Notes: generated by a model not told the origin, from the sequence alone. 64,000 nt of DNA from Chitinophaga varians (GCF_012641275.1 NZ_JABAIA010000003.1:1116001-1180000), one strand, 5' to 3'. Counted from the stretch's first letter, positions 31,644 to 40,777 are shown. Translations and numbers: made by a program.

Positions 31644-34600
31644 ATGCGAAAATCATTGCGGCGTAAAGAGTTGTTCTATGCCGGTAAACGGCGGAAACTG
31701 AAAAAGCTGGCAGACCACCGCCCGCCGTTCAGGGCGGCCCTTTTCTATGCAGAACAGATGGAGGCGCATTGCAGGGAGATTGCGCACCGCCACCGTTTGG
31801 GTTCTGGATGTAGGATAGCCGGGCTGCTAAAACGGTTGGCCACCTGCGAGAAAAAGTTGCTGGAAGTACAGCAGCTGCTGTCCAGGGTGAGCCAGACAGG
31901 CAGGCAGGCGGTACAGAACAGAGGGTGGAAAGCGAGTTTTTATTTTCTGGCAGACCAGATCAATAGTGCCAGAAATCTGATCCGTAAATACCCCGGGGAA
32001 ATACCCTGCCTGGAAGACGGGCCCTCCCGCGGGCTTCCGAGGATTTATGATCTCATTGCAGGGATCATTGCTCATACCAATGCCCAGATAGAACCGAAAG
32101 ATCTGGCCTCCTATATCAGCGCTTATCAGTCGATATCTGTACTGCGGGCGGGCGAGCTGAAATATATCCCTGCCATATTGAAACTGGCGCTGATAGAAAA
32201 CCTGTGCAGCCTTGCCCTGCGATTTGCCGTAGTAAAGATAGATCAGCATCATGCCAATTGCTGGACCGGTAAGATATGGGCTGCTGATGACCAGGAAAGC
32301 ATATACGAAGTGTTGGCAGGCTTCTTTCATACAGCATACAGCGAAAGCGATATGGTGATGGCCGAGCTGATAAGGCGGCTCAGGACGTATGCGCCCGGAG
32401 CGGGGCTCCCGTTAGTAATGCTGGAACAAAAGCTCATGGAAAAAGGAACTACGGCAGACCGGCTGATACAGCGCACAGAAGAAGAACAATTGCAGGACCG
32501 GCTGTCGTTCCGCAACAGCTTGAGCAGTCTGCGTATCATGGATACGGTGGACTGGAACCGGTTTGCAGATACCTGCAGCGTTGTGGAGCCGGTGCTCGGT
32601 GCCGACGCAGCGGGCGCCTATACCCGTATGGACGCCTTTACCCGCGAGTTTTACCGCAAACAGGTAGGCATTATTGCCGGTAAAGCGAAGGTGTCTGAAC
32701 TGAAGGTGGCGGAAACAGCTGTTTTACTGGCAAAAAGCAGTTGCGGCGAATGCACCGGACAACCGGCGGTCGGTCCTGAGGGACATATCGGTTATTACCT
32801 CGCCGGAAAAGGACGGCGGCAACTGGAAGCATTCCTGGGCATCCGCATCGTTAACCACCGGATATGGCGGCGGCTACATGCCGCGGTACCTTTACTGATT
32901 TATCCCGGTGCGATACTGGGCGTCACGCTGGCCGGGATAGCCGGTTTCATGGCAATAGTACCCATATCACAGCTGCATCCCGCATGGATGGTACTGGCCA
33001 TCCTGGCGCTCGCCGTTGGCTGGAGCCAGGCGGCAAAAAATATGGTGGACGGACTGGCAGCGGCCGCAGTCAGACAGGTATTAGTGCCGCGGTTGGATTT
33101 CTCGCAGGGCATCCCGGAGAAATATAGCACGCTTGTTGTTGTTCCCGCTATGCTCACAAACGAATCGGAAATTGAAGAGCTGGTGCACTCGCTGGAGGTA
33201 CGGTATCTCGCCAACAGGTACCAGCATTTGTACTTCGGACTACTGACGGATTTTACCGACAGCATACACCAAACTATGCCGGGGGACGAGGAATTGCTAC
33301 AACAGGTGGAACAAAAGATAGCATTGCTGAACAACAGGTATCGTGGAGAAAACGGGGATATTTTTTTCCTTTTCCATAGGCCGCGTAAATGGAATGCCGG
33401 TGAAGCCAGGTGGATGGGATATGAGCGTAAACGAGGAAAACTGATGGAGCTGAATGCCCTGCTGCGAGGGCAGCGGCAGGAAAATTTTTCCGTTATTGCC
33501 GGCAACAACGGAAACGTTCCCGCAGTAAAGTACGTGATTACACTGGACGCAGATACGCAGCTGCCAAGAGATGCCGCCTGGAAGATGATTGGCGCCATGG
33601 CCCACCCGCTGAACCAGCCGGTATACAGCCCGGAAAAAGGACGGGTAATAGCCGGTTACGGTATTCTGCAACCCGTTATAGCCACTGACATCAGGGGCAT
33701 GGATAATTCTCTTTACCAGTACCTGACAGGCAGCGGACCTGACCTGGACCCATACACCGTTGCGGCGATGGACCTTTATCAGGATCTCTTCGGAGAAGGA
33801 TCGTTTATCGGCAAAGGAATTTATGATGTGGACATAGTGCTTGAATGCTTGCAGGACCGGTTGCCCGAAAACAGGATATTAAGTCATGATCTGCTTGAAG
33901 GTACCTATCTGCGATCTGGCTTGCTGAGCGACGTAAAACTGTATGAGCCGTCGTTTAACTATCTCACAGATGTAAAGCGGCGTAACCGCTGGATGCGGGG
34001 CGATTGGCAGATTGCGGCGTGGACAGGCCCCCGCGTGCCCGGGTTTCACGGAAAAGCAGTGAGGAACCCACTGAGCATATTGTCCCGCTGGAAAGTGGCC
34101 GACAACCTGCGCAGCAGCCTGGTGCAGCCAGCCTGCCTGCTGCTGCTGATACTTGGATGGACCATGATGCCTGATCCTTTACCCTGGACGCTGATATCCC
34201 TGCTGATATTGATGTCACCTGCCGTAGTGCTTTTTACAGGAAAGCTGCTGAAGGCACCCCGACGGATGCTGACCGCCAGGCACTGGAAAGGCGCGGCTGA
34301 GGAGGCGGCCAACCGTTTGGCGCTCAACCTCTACGATATCATCGCTTTGCCTTTCAACGCATATAACGCTCTCGATGCCATTGTACGGGTACATTGGCGC
34401 CTCTTTGTTTCAGGAAAAAGGTTGCTTGAATGGGAACCTTCCGGAAGCCTGAAGTATGTGGGGCTGCGTAGCATCTGGGCGTTATGCCGCGTGATGTGGG
34501 CCGGCCCTTTCATGGCTGTTATGCTGACAGCTTACCTGGTAATCAGCAGGGCGGACATCATATGGTGGTTGTCGCCCGTTCTGTTGCTTTGGTTGCTTTC

Positions 34601-37600
34601 TCCGCTGGCGGGGTGGTTTCTCGTACATTCCTGGACGGTACAGGAAACGAAGTTCACCTCTGCACAGCTGTTGTTTCTGCGGAAACTGGCCCGCCGGACA
34701 TGGGCCTACTTTGAAGAGTTTGTTAACAGTGAAGGCAACTGGCTGCCACCCGATCACTATCAGGAGTATCCTGCACCACACCTGGCCACCTATACTTCGC
34801 CAACGAACATGGGACTTGCCCTGCTGTCCAACCTGGCGGCGGTGGATCTCGGCTATTCTACGCAGGGACGTTTCATCACCTGTACCTCCGGTATATTGGA
34901 GGCGATGGGGCGGCTGCAACGCTATAAAGGACATTTTTACAACTGGTATGATAACAAGACGATGCAGCCTACCCTGGACTTCATCTCCACGGTAGATTCA
35001 GGCAATCTGGCCGGCCACCTGCTGACGCTGCGCCAGGGCTGTCTTTCCATGCCTTCGCAACCCGTTTTCAGCGCAGAGCTGTTTAAAGGGCTGCGTGATA
35101 CCTTCGAGCTGTTGAAAGAAGAAGCCGGCGCTGGAAACATACCGGAACCGCTGAAGACAGAGTTTTATCAGTGCGTTAAAGCAGATCCCGTTACGCTCAG
35201 GGATTTTAAAACGGCCATGGAGCATCTTGTGTCCTGTGTATCGCGGCTCGCAGAGAACATCATCACAGAGAGGGGAACAGATGCGGCCTACTGGCTGTCG
35301 GCGCTGCAACAGCAGTGTAACGCCATTATGCACGAGTTGAATGCACTGGCGCCCTGGTTATGGCTGCCTGCTATACCGGTTTCGTATAGCCACCTGCTGC
35401 CGCGGCATATCCCTTCGCTGTATGAGCTGGCAGGATGGTCACTTGCAACGGACGCCGGTAGCATGGCCGAAGCAGAACCGGAAGGTCTGAGGGAATGTAT
35501 GGCCCGTGCCGGACAGTATGCCGGCGAACGGATTGCATTGTTAAAAGATATGGTGGCGAAATGTGCTTCGTTTGCAGACATGGAGTATGATTTCCTGTTT
35601 AAGAAACAGGAACAGCTGTTATCAATCGGGTATCATGTGGAAGCGAACACGCTGGATACTGATAATTACGATGTACTGGCATCGGAGTCGCGGCTTGCCA
35701 CGTTTGTAGCCATTTGTCAGGACAAGCTGCCGGTCAAAGCCTGGTTTGCAAGCGGAAGGGCTGTTGTCCGGGAAAATGATGTCCTGTCGCTGTTGTCCGC
35801 AAACGGTACCATGTTCGAATACCTCATGCCGCTGCTGGTTATGCCTAATTTCGACAATACGTTGCTGGATGTTGCCTGTAAGGGCGCTGTACAACAGCAG
35901 ATGGCATATGGAAAAAGACAGGGAATACCCTGGGGCGTTTCAGAATCGGCTTACAATACTTTCACGGACGGCACGCATTATGGTTACAAAGTATTCGGTA
36001 TCCCGGAGCTCAGCCTGAAACGCGATCATGCAGAGGAAGACCAGGTGGTGGCGCCTTATGCTACTGCGCTTGCTTTAATGGTGCAGCCGGCAGAAGCCTG
36101 CGGGAACCTGCAGCTGCTGGCATCTCTTGGCATGGTGGGAAGATATGGCTTACATGAAGCAGTGGACTATACGCAGTCCCGTGTTTCCAGGGGACAACGT
36201 TTTTCGCCGGTGCGTACATACATGGTACATCATCAGGGAATGAGTTTCCTTTCCTTTGCCAACGTGTTGTCGGACTGGTGTATGCAGCGTCGCTTTGTTG
36301 CAGATCCGCAGCTGGAGTCCACGCTGCTGCTTTTACAGGAGCGCGTGCCTGGCAGCACGGCGTTGCTGTTGCGAAAAGAGGCAGCCCCGGAACATCCGGA
36401 ACAGGCGCCTGAAATATTTTCACAGCCTGGTGAAGGTACCCCGCGAATGCAACATACGGTTACCATGGCGCCCGAGGTACAGTTATTGGGTAATGGCAGG
36501 TATCGTGTGATGATGACCAACGCCGGTACAGGTTACAGCCGCTGGGAAGATGTGGCTGTAACCCACTGGGAAGGCGGCGGACCAGACCGTTGTGGCTTGT
36601 TTTTCTTTATCAGTGAACAAGGGGAGCAAACCTGCGTGTCGGCCTCCTGCCATCCGCTTTCTGCACCGCATTCCGATTATAAAACTGTGTTCTCCCTTGG
36701 ATATGCTGATTTCAATTGCCGGCACCGGGATCTGGAACTGCATGTCCGTGTCATGGTTTCTCCGGAAGATGATGTGGAAATAAGACGATGGTCTGTCCAT
36801 AACCTTACAGACAGAAAACGGAGCCTGAAGCTGACAGGATATGCTGAGGTGGCACTGATGCCTGTTGCGGCCCGGGGGACGCCGCTGCCTCCTGTGATAA
36901 CGGAAGTGGCATCCGATAAACAGGCGGTCTTCTGCACACGGAAAACCAGCACTGCTTTCGGCCGTTCTCCATGGCTGTTTTACAGCATGAGAATACACGG
37001 AGGCAAAGTACAGGCGCTCCGCTATGAAACAGACGGACCTGACGGAATAGGCGGTCGGCCGGCAGACCTTTCCGGGGTAAGCCCTTATTCCGGGATTGCG
37101 CAGCACGGAGACCTGTTGCTGGAGCCGGGAGAAACCATCACCGTGGATATTTTAATGGGAGTCGCCGACAGCCGCGAAGCCTGTAAGGCGCTGCTGGAAC
37201 GGGCTACCCGTCCTCAACCGGCACAGCAGCTCGTAAGTGCAGTCAAAGAACACGGCAGGTCTGTGCTAAAATACCTGAACGCCACAGAAGAGGACATTCA
37301 GCTGTTTCGCAGAATGGCAGGCGCCGCGATTTTTCCCGGGCGCACATCATACCAGCCTGATACCGCCAGGGTGAACGGACCGTTGCATGCCAGGCAGGTC
37401 ATATTGCTGCGGGTGCACGATACCGCCCATATTGAAATGGTGTCCCGGGTAATACAAATGCACGCCTTCTGGCGCCTGCATGGATTGTACCTGACATTAG
37501 TCATCTGGAACGAAGACCAGAGCTGTTATCGCACCTTCCTGCAAAGGTTGCTGATGGAGCTGATTTCTTCCGGCATCGGGGCAGATGCGCTTAATCACCA

Positions 37601-37760
37601 CCGGGGCGGCATTTTTGTCAGGCAGGTGGGCGTTCTCACGGAAGACGACCGTGCCTTGCTGAACAAAGCGGTGTACGTGATCACCCGGGAGAAATGGAGG
37701 ATGGCGGAATTGCCGGTAAGCAGTTACGATATGGCAGACGAAGCTCCGCTGACAGTCTGA
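31644..37760 (+). CDS. NdvB/cyclic beta-1,2-glucan synthase-like protein lacking the GH94 catalytic domain
   Basis: This 2038-residue multi-domain membrane protein resembles NdvB/Cgs. After a roughly 390-residue N-terminal region there are membrane segments near 415-465. Then comes a family 84 glycosyltransferase core, with VITLDADTQLPRD near 633, SHDLLEGTYLRSG near 747 and RRNRWMRGDW near 780. More membrane segments follow at about 810-1000, then a glycoamylase-like region (PTNMGLALLSNL near 1052; ESAYNTFTDGTHYGYK near 1435). The start of a GH94-type domain is present, but the segment that usually carries GISGDLPI is replaced and the protein ends before the catalytic barrel. Typical NdvB proteins are about 2800 residues. 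Polymer synthesis may persist, but phosphorolytic length control is probably lost. It starts 54 bp after the thioesterase and ends 15 bp before the VKOR gene, so it appears co-transcribed with both. Confidence 0.82.
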   Translation: MRKSLRRKELFYAGKRRKLKKLADHRPPFRAALFYAEQMEAHCREIAHRHRLGSGCRIAGLLKRLATCEKKLLEVQQLLSRVSQTGRQAVQNRGWKASFYFLADQINSARNLIRKYPGEIPCLEDGPSRGLPRIYDLIAGIIAHTNAQIEPKDLASYISAYQSISVLRAGELKYIPAILKLALIENLCSLALRFAVVKIDQHHANCWTGKIWAADDQESIYEVLAGFFHTAYSESDMVMAELIRRLRTYAPGAGLPLVMLEQKLMEKGTTADRLIQRTEEEQLQDRLSFRNSLSSLRIMDTVDWNRFADTCSVVEPVLGADAAGAYTRMDAFTREFYRKQVGIIAGKAKVSELKVAETAVLLAKSSCGECTGQPAVGPEGHIGYYLAGKGRRQLEAFLGIRIVNHRIWRRLHAAVPLLIYPGAILGVTLAGIAGFMAIVPISQLHPAWMVLAILALAVGWSQAAKNMVDGLAAAAVRQVLVPRLDFSQGIPEKYSTLVVVPAMLTNESEIEELVHSLEVRYLANRYQHLYFGLLTDFTDSIHQTMPGDEELLQQVEQKIALLNNRYRGENGDIFFLFHRPRKWNAGEARWMGYERKRGKLMELNALLRGQRQENFSVIAGNNGNVPAVKYVITLDADTQLPRDAAWKMIGAMAHPLNQPVYSPEKGRVIAGYGILQPVIATDIRGMDNSLYQYLTGSGPDLDPYTVAAMDLYQDLFGEGSFIGKGIYDVDIVLECLQDRLPENRILSHDLLEGTYLRSGLLSDVKLYEPSFNYLTDVKRRNRWMRGDWQIAAWTGPRVPGFHGKAVRNPLSILSRWKVADNLRSSLVQPACLLLLILGWTMMPDPLPWTLISLLILMSPAVVLFTGKLLKAPRRMLTARHWKGAAEEAANRLALNLYDIIALPFNAYNALDAIVRVHWRLFVSGKRLLEWEPSGSLKYVGLRSIWALCRVMWAGPFMAVMLTAYLVISRADIIWWLSPVLLLWLLSPLAGWFLVHSWTVQETKFTSAQLLFLRKLARRTWAYFEEFVNSEGNWLPPDHYQEYPAPHLATYTSPTNMGLALLSNLAAVDLGYSTQGRFITCTSGILEAMGRLQRYKGHFYNWYDNKTMQPTLDFISTVDSGNLAGHLLTLRQGCLSMPSQPVFSAELFKGLRDTFELLKEEAGAGNIPEPLKTEFYQCVKADPVTLRDFKTAMEHLVSCVSRLAENIITERGTDAAYWLSALQQQCNAIMHELNALAPWLWLPAIPVSYSHLLPRHIPSLYELAGWSLATDAGSMAEAEPEGLRECMARAGQYAGERIALLKDMVAKCASFADMEYDFLFKKQEQLLSIGYHVEANTLDTDNYDVLASESRLATFVAICQDKLPVKAWFASGRAVVRENDVLSLLSANGTMFEYLMPLLVMPNFDNTLLDVACKGAVQQQMAYGKRQGIPWGVSESAYNTFTDGTHYGYKVFGIPELSLKRDHAEEDQVVAPYATALALMVQPAEACGNLQLLASLGMVGRYGLHEAVDYTQSRVSRGQRFSPVRTYMVHHQGMSFLSFANVLSDWCMQRRFVADPQLESTLLLLQERVPGSTALLLRKEAAPEHPEQAPEIFSQPGEGTPRMQHTVTMAPEVQLLGNGRYRVMMTNAGTGYSRWEDVAVTHWEGGGPDRCGLFFFISEQGEQTCVSASCHPLSAPHSDYKTVFSLGYADFNCRHRDLELHVRVMVSPEDDVEIRRWSVHNLTDRKRSLKLTGYAEVALMPVAARGTPLPPVITEVASDKQAVFCTRKTSTAFGRSPWLFYSMRIHGGKVQALRYETDGPDGIGGRPADLSGVSPYSGIAQHGDLLLEPGETITVDILMGVADSREACKALLERATRPQPAQQLVSAVKEHGRSVLKYLNATEEDIQLFRRMAGAAIFPGRTSYQPDTARVNGPLHARQVILLRVHDTAHIEMVSRVIQMHAFWRLHGLYLTLVIWNEDQSCYRTFLQRLLMELISSGIGADALNHHRGGIFVRQVGVLTEDDRALLNKAVYVITREKWRMAELPVSSYDMADEAPLTV

Positions 37761-37775
37761 TTTAACATATGATGT

Positions 37776-39401
37776 ATGATGATCAATGCCTTCTTACACC
37801 CCCGCTTACGCGAAAACCCTGTGGCTGCCACACTGCTGTTAATGCGTCAGCTGAGGATGAGGGTGGATACCGCGGCAGTTGCCGACGCGGTGTTGCTGCA
37901 CCCGGATTATCCCAGCCTGCTGGCCATCAGCGACGTGCTGGGCCGATGGAAGATCAGGAATGCGGCGTTGCGGCCGGCTGCAGAGGAGTTATCCATGTTG
38001 CCGTTTCCGGCGTTGGCTTATATGAATAGTAACGGCGGCTCTTTTGCTGTTTTAACCGCTGTTTCGGAAGACAAGGTTACGTATATGCGCCCGGCAGGTA
38101 AAAGCAGGGAGATCACCCAGAAACGCGACATATTTCTGCGGGAATGGGGTGGAGTGGTGCTACTGGCGGAAAAGCCGGTACGCACAGGCAGCGTAACAGA
38201 AAAGCAGCGGCTGCTGCCGCGAAGCGCCATCAGGCCGTTGCTGCTGCTGTTGTTGTTGCTGATGGCCTGCGGCTGCATTTTCGTAGCTACGCCACCGTAT
38301 CTGCTGCTGTTGGTTGTGTTGGCGCTGATAAAAAGCATCGGCTGTTTTATCACCTGCCTGTTATTGTGGTACGGGACAGACAAGTCCGGTTTAGCTTTAC
38401 AGCAGGTGTGTGCGGCCGGCAAAAAAATCAATTGCGATGCCGTGCTGCAGTCACCCGCGTCGAGGCTGCCGGGAGGGCTGAGCTGGAGCGAAGCAGGGTA
38501 CTTTTATTTTGCAGGTGGGTTTCTGTTGGCGGTATTAGCGTCGGGGCACGAGGGTACATGGCCCTTGCTGGCCTGGCTGAATGCCCTGGCATTGCCATAT
38601 ATCCTGTTTTCCGTGTTTTATCAATGGCGGGTGGTCCGGCAGTGGTGCCTGTTATGCCTCTGCGTGCAGGTGCTGCTGGCTGCTGAACTGGCGGTAAGCT
38701 GGCCGGCCTATTGGAAACCTGCGCTGAATGGCGCCTCACCCTTGTGGAACGTGCAGCCGCAGCTGCTGGTAATGGCGGGCCTGCTTTTTTTCATTCCGGT
38801 AACGGTGTGGTTTTGGGCGAAACCGCTGCTGGTAAAAGCCCAGCTGAATACAGTACTGAAAAGAGAACTGTTCAGCCTCAAATACAATGAAGAGGTATTT
38901 GAAGGCCAGTTGGCTAAACAGCCGCGTATAATAGCCGATCCCAGGCAGTTGGGTATCATATTGGGCAATGCTGATGCGGAACATACGATTGTCAAAATAT
39001 GTAACCCCTATTGCAGCCATTGTGCACGGGCGCACCCCGCTATCAATGAATTGCTGAACGAAAATGACAACGTCAGGATACAGATCATTTTTGCAGCATC
39101 AGGAAAAGCCGATGATCCGGCAACAAGAGTTGTACGTCATTTCCTTGCTGTTTATCTGAAGCATGATGAACAGTTGATGCGGCAGGCATTGGATGACTGG
39201 TACTTATCGCCCCGCAAACACTACGGGACATTTGCAGCCAGGTACCCGGCCAGCGAATCGCCCGCAGCGGAGCACGCCATCGCGCAAATGAACGCCTGGT
39301 GCAGGCGGGAAGAGATAACTACAACGCCTGCCTACTTCGTAAATGGCCATCGGTTGCCACGGCTATATCAGCTGGCGGAGCTGAAACAGTTGCTCCGCTG
39401 A
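37776..39401 (+). CDS. C39-like/VKOR/DsbA-like fusion, disulfide-forming membrane protein
   Basis: This 541-residue protein has three parts. Residues 1-130 resemble a C39 leader peptidase fold (HPDYPSLLAISDVL; FPALAYMNSNGGSFAVLTAV) but lack the catalytic Cys and His. Residues 145-310 form a vitamin K epoxide reductase (VKOR) domain with several membrane helices, loop cysteines 212 and 220, and the quinone-linked C291-L-L-C294 pair. Residues 365-541 form a DsbA-type thioredoxin fold with active site C413-S-H-C416. Known VKOR-thioredoxin fusions oxidise cysteines in exported proteins and pass electrons to quinone. The two six-cysteine peptides directly downstream are obvious substrates. The degenerate C39 head could hold their leaders, which is inference. 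It starts 15 bp after the glucan synthase; an alternative ATG lies one codon downstream. Confidence 0.85.
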   Translation: MMINAFLHPRLRENPVAATLLLMRQLRMRVDTAAVADAVLLHPDYPSLLAISDVLGRWKIRNAALRPAAEELSMLPFPALAYMNSNGGSFAVLTAVSEDKVTYMRPAGKSREITQKRDIFLREWGGVVLLAEKPVRTGSVTEKQRLLPRSAIRPLLLLLLLLMACGCIFVATPPYLLLLVVLALIKSIGCFITCLLLWYGTDKSGLALQQVCAAGKKINCDAVLQSPASRLPGGLSWSEAGYFYFAGGFLLAVLASGHEGTWPLLAWLNALALPYILFSVFYQWRVVRQWCLLCLCVQVLLAAELAVSWPAYWKPALNGASPLWNVQPQLLVMAGLLFFIPVTVWFWAKPLLVKAQLNTVLKRELFSLKYNEEVFEGQLAKQPRIIADPRQLGIILGNADAEHTIVKICNPYCSHCARAHPAINELLNENDNVRIQIIFAASGKADDPATRVVRHFLAVYLKHDEQLMRQALDDWYLSPRKHYGTFAARYPASESPAAEHAIAQMNAWCRREEITTTPAYFVNGHRLPRLYQLAELKQLLR

Positions 39402-39449
39402 TATGCCGGAAAGTAACTCTCTTTCATCGTCAAAAAATTAACAGAAAAA

Positions 39450-39677
39450 ATGAAAAACCGGACTTTATCAATAACGCAACAGGCTATGGACCGGGAAGCC
39501 ATGAAAAAGATCCGCGCTGCGGTGGCGGATTGCCAGCGGTATGGAGAAGCCTGCAATACCGAGCAACAGCTGAATTGCTGCAGCGGCCTGTATTGCGTGG
39601 ATGCCGTCTGTGGTACCGAAAAACGGCGCGCTGCAACGCGGGCAAGCGAGGAAAAACATTTAAATGACACGATATGA
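39450..39677 (+). CDS. Six-cysteine knottin-like peptide precursor 1
   Basis: This 75-residue peptide has a leader-like first 24 residues ending in AMKKIRAA, followed by a compact cysteine-rich core. The cysteines are at 28, 35, 43, 44, 49 and 54, giving C-x6-C-x7-CC-x4-C-x4-C. That spacing fits the inhibitor cystine knot pattern of spider and cone-snail toxins, including the CCSGLYC element. The core is followed by about 20 polar residues with a KRR cluster that could be trimmed. The leader resembles double-glycine leaders (L-S-x-x-E-M-K-K-I-x-G-G), with Arg-Ala-Ala at the junction. It lies 48 bp after the VKOR-thioredoxin gene and overlaps the glycosyltransferase start by 4 bp. No named family is recognised. 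A second peptide with identical spacing at 40559 argues strongly that it is real. Confidence 0.85.
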   Translation: MKNRTLSITQQAMDREAMKKIRAAVADCQRYGEACNTEQQLNCCSGLYCVDAVCGTEKRRAATRASEEKHLNDTI

Positions 39678-40513
39678 CGCTAGTAAAAAAAGAACACCGG
39701 ATTGTGCTCCTAAGTACTTACTTCGGCCCCACGCCCTGGTATTTCCCCTATTTTGTGTTATCCTGCCGGTATAATCCCGGTGTCGATTTTTTGTTGTTTG
39801 CTGATCATGAAACCGGCCTGGAGTTGCCTCCTAATGTCCGTTTTATAAAAATGACCCTGGAGGCATTCCGCCGGAAAGCCACATCAGTATTGGGCTTTGA
39901 CGTGGTGACGACGCCACAGCCTTATAAGATCTGTGACTTAAGGCCGGCATTCGGCCTGCTGTTTCACGAGTACGTGCAGGAATACGATTTCTGGGGCCAG
40001 GCGGATACCGACATCCTCTTTGGTAATATCCGGAAATTCCTGGACGATACCATACTGGACAATTATGATATGATCTGCCTCCGGCACGATTATATTTCCA
40101 GCTGGTTTACGTTGTACCGTAATAATGAGCGGATGAACCACCTTTTCAAGGAAAGCAGCGACTATAAAAAAGTATTCACCACAGAACGGTATTTTAATTT
40201 CGATGAAACGAACCTTACCTTCTTTGAATTTGCGCATTCTGTTCCTTATCAGCAGATCCCCAGCGAGGTGGAAAGCATGACGCACCTGGTTAAAAGACTC
40301 CAGGAGCAGGGAGCGGTACGGGCCTATTTTGATATGCATGCCATTGAAGGAAGGCCGGGGAGAATGATCTGGAGCAAAGGGCAACTGATCTATAAGAACC
40401 AGTTTGAAGTTTTGCTGTATCACCTGCTGGAGTTTAAAAAAGTCTATCAGCCCAAACACCGGCCTGAAAAGGTAAAAGATACGTTTCGTATTAGCCCTGC
40501 CCGTATTTATTGA
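39674..40513 (+). CDS. Glycosyltransferase-like protein (DUF6625 type)
   Basis: This 279-residue cytoplasmic protein begins with a beta strand and turn (IVLLSTYFGPTPWYFPYF) typical of proteins annotated as DUF6625 or glycosyltransferase. It contains D111-T-D113 within WGQADTDILFG, the metal and sugar-nucleotide binding motif of GT-A enzymes. There is no signal peptide or membrane helix. The start codon overlaps the stop of knottin-like peptide 1 (ATGA), implying translational coupling, and peptide 2 begins 45 bp downstream. This suggests that it sugar-modifies the peptides before export, but a role in surface polysaccharide synthesis cannot be excluded. Family assignment rests on motif memory, not a search. 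Confidence 0.75.
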   Translation: MTLVKKEHRIVLLSTYFGPTPWYFPYFVLSCRYNPGVDFLLFADHETGLELPPNVRFIKMTLEAFRRKATSVLGFDVVTTPQPYKICDLRPAFGLLFHEYVQEYDFWGQADTDILFGNIRKFLDDTILDNYDMICLRHDYISSWFTLYRNNERMNHLFKESSDYKKVFTTERYFNFDETNLTFFEFAHSVPYQQIPSEVESMTHLVKRLQEQGAVRAYFDMHAIEGRPGRMIWSKGQLIYKNQFEVLLYHLLEFKKVYQPKHRPEKVKDTFRISPARIY

Positions 40514-40558
40514 TCATGTACGGGAATATTTTTATGATAACCACATTAATTTCTCCTG

Positions 40559-40759
40559 ATGGAACCAAATACGACAGAACTGAAGAAACTAAATTTCCGG
40601 CAAATGAAGCAGGCACTGACACCTGAGGAAATGAAAAAGATCATGGCCGGCATTCCTGATTGCCAGGTACATGCTGCTCACTGCGATACGGAAAGCGCCC
40701 TCAATTGCTGCAGTGGATTGTATTGCGAAGGGAACGTATGTGTTGTGAAAGATGCCTGA
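40559..40759 (+). CDS. Six-cysteine knottin-like peptide precursor 2
   Basis: This 66-residue peptide has a leader ending LTPEEMKKIMAG (residues 20-31), very close to a classic double-glycine leader with Ala-Gly at the junction. Cleavage there would release a 35-residue peptide. The cysteines at 35, 42, 50, 51, 56 and 61 give the same C-x6-C-x7-CC-x4-C-x4-C spacing as the first peptide, and both share DCQ at the first cysteine and LNCCSGLYC in the core. Between those anchors the loops differ, as in a diversifying paralogue pair. There is no long C-terminal tail here. It is the last gene of the + strand run before the permease regulatory region. No database family is claimed. Confidence 0.85.
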   Translation: MEPNTTELKKLNFRQMKQALTPEEMKKIMAGIPDCQVHAAHCDTESALNCCSGLYCEGNVCVVKDA

Positions 40760-40761
40760 GC

Positions 40762-40777
40762 CGGTCCCCCCGGACCG
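40762..40777 (+). terminator. GC hairpin after peptide 2
   Basis: CGGTCC and GGACCG form a 6-bp stem around a CCCC loop, starting 3 bases after the stop codon of knottin-like peptide 2. There is no T-run behind it, so it is only a weak candidate terminator or mRNA 3'-end stabiliser. Confidence 0.35.

Noticed and set aside
37769..38029. 86-codon frame overlapping the VKOR gene start, ending in another frame
   Set aside because: It is a shadow of the VKOR fusion reading, which has clear domains.
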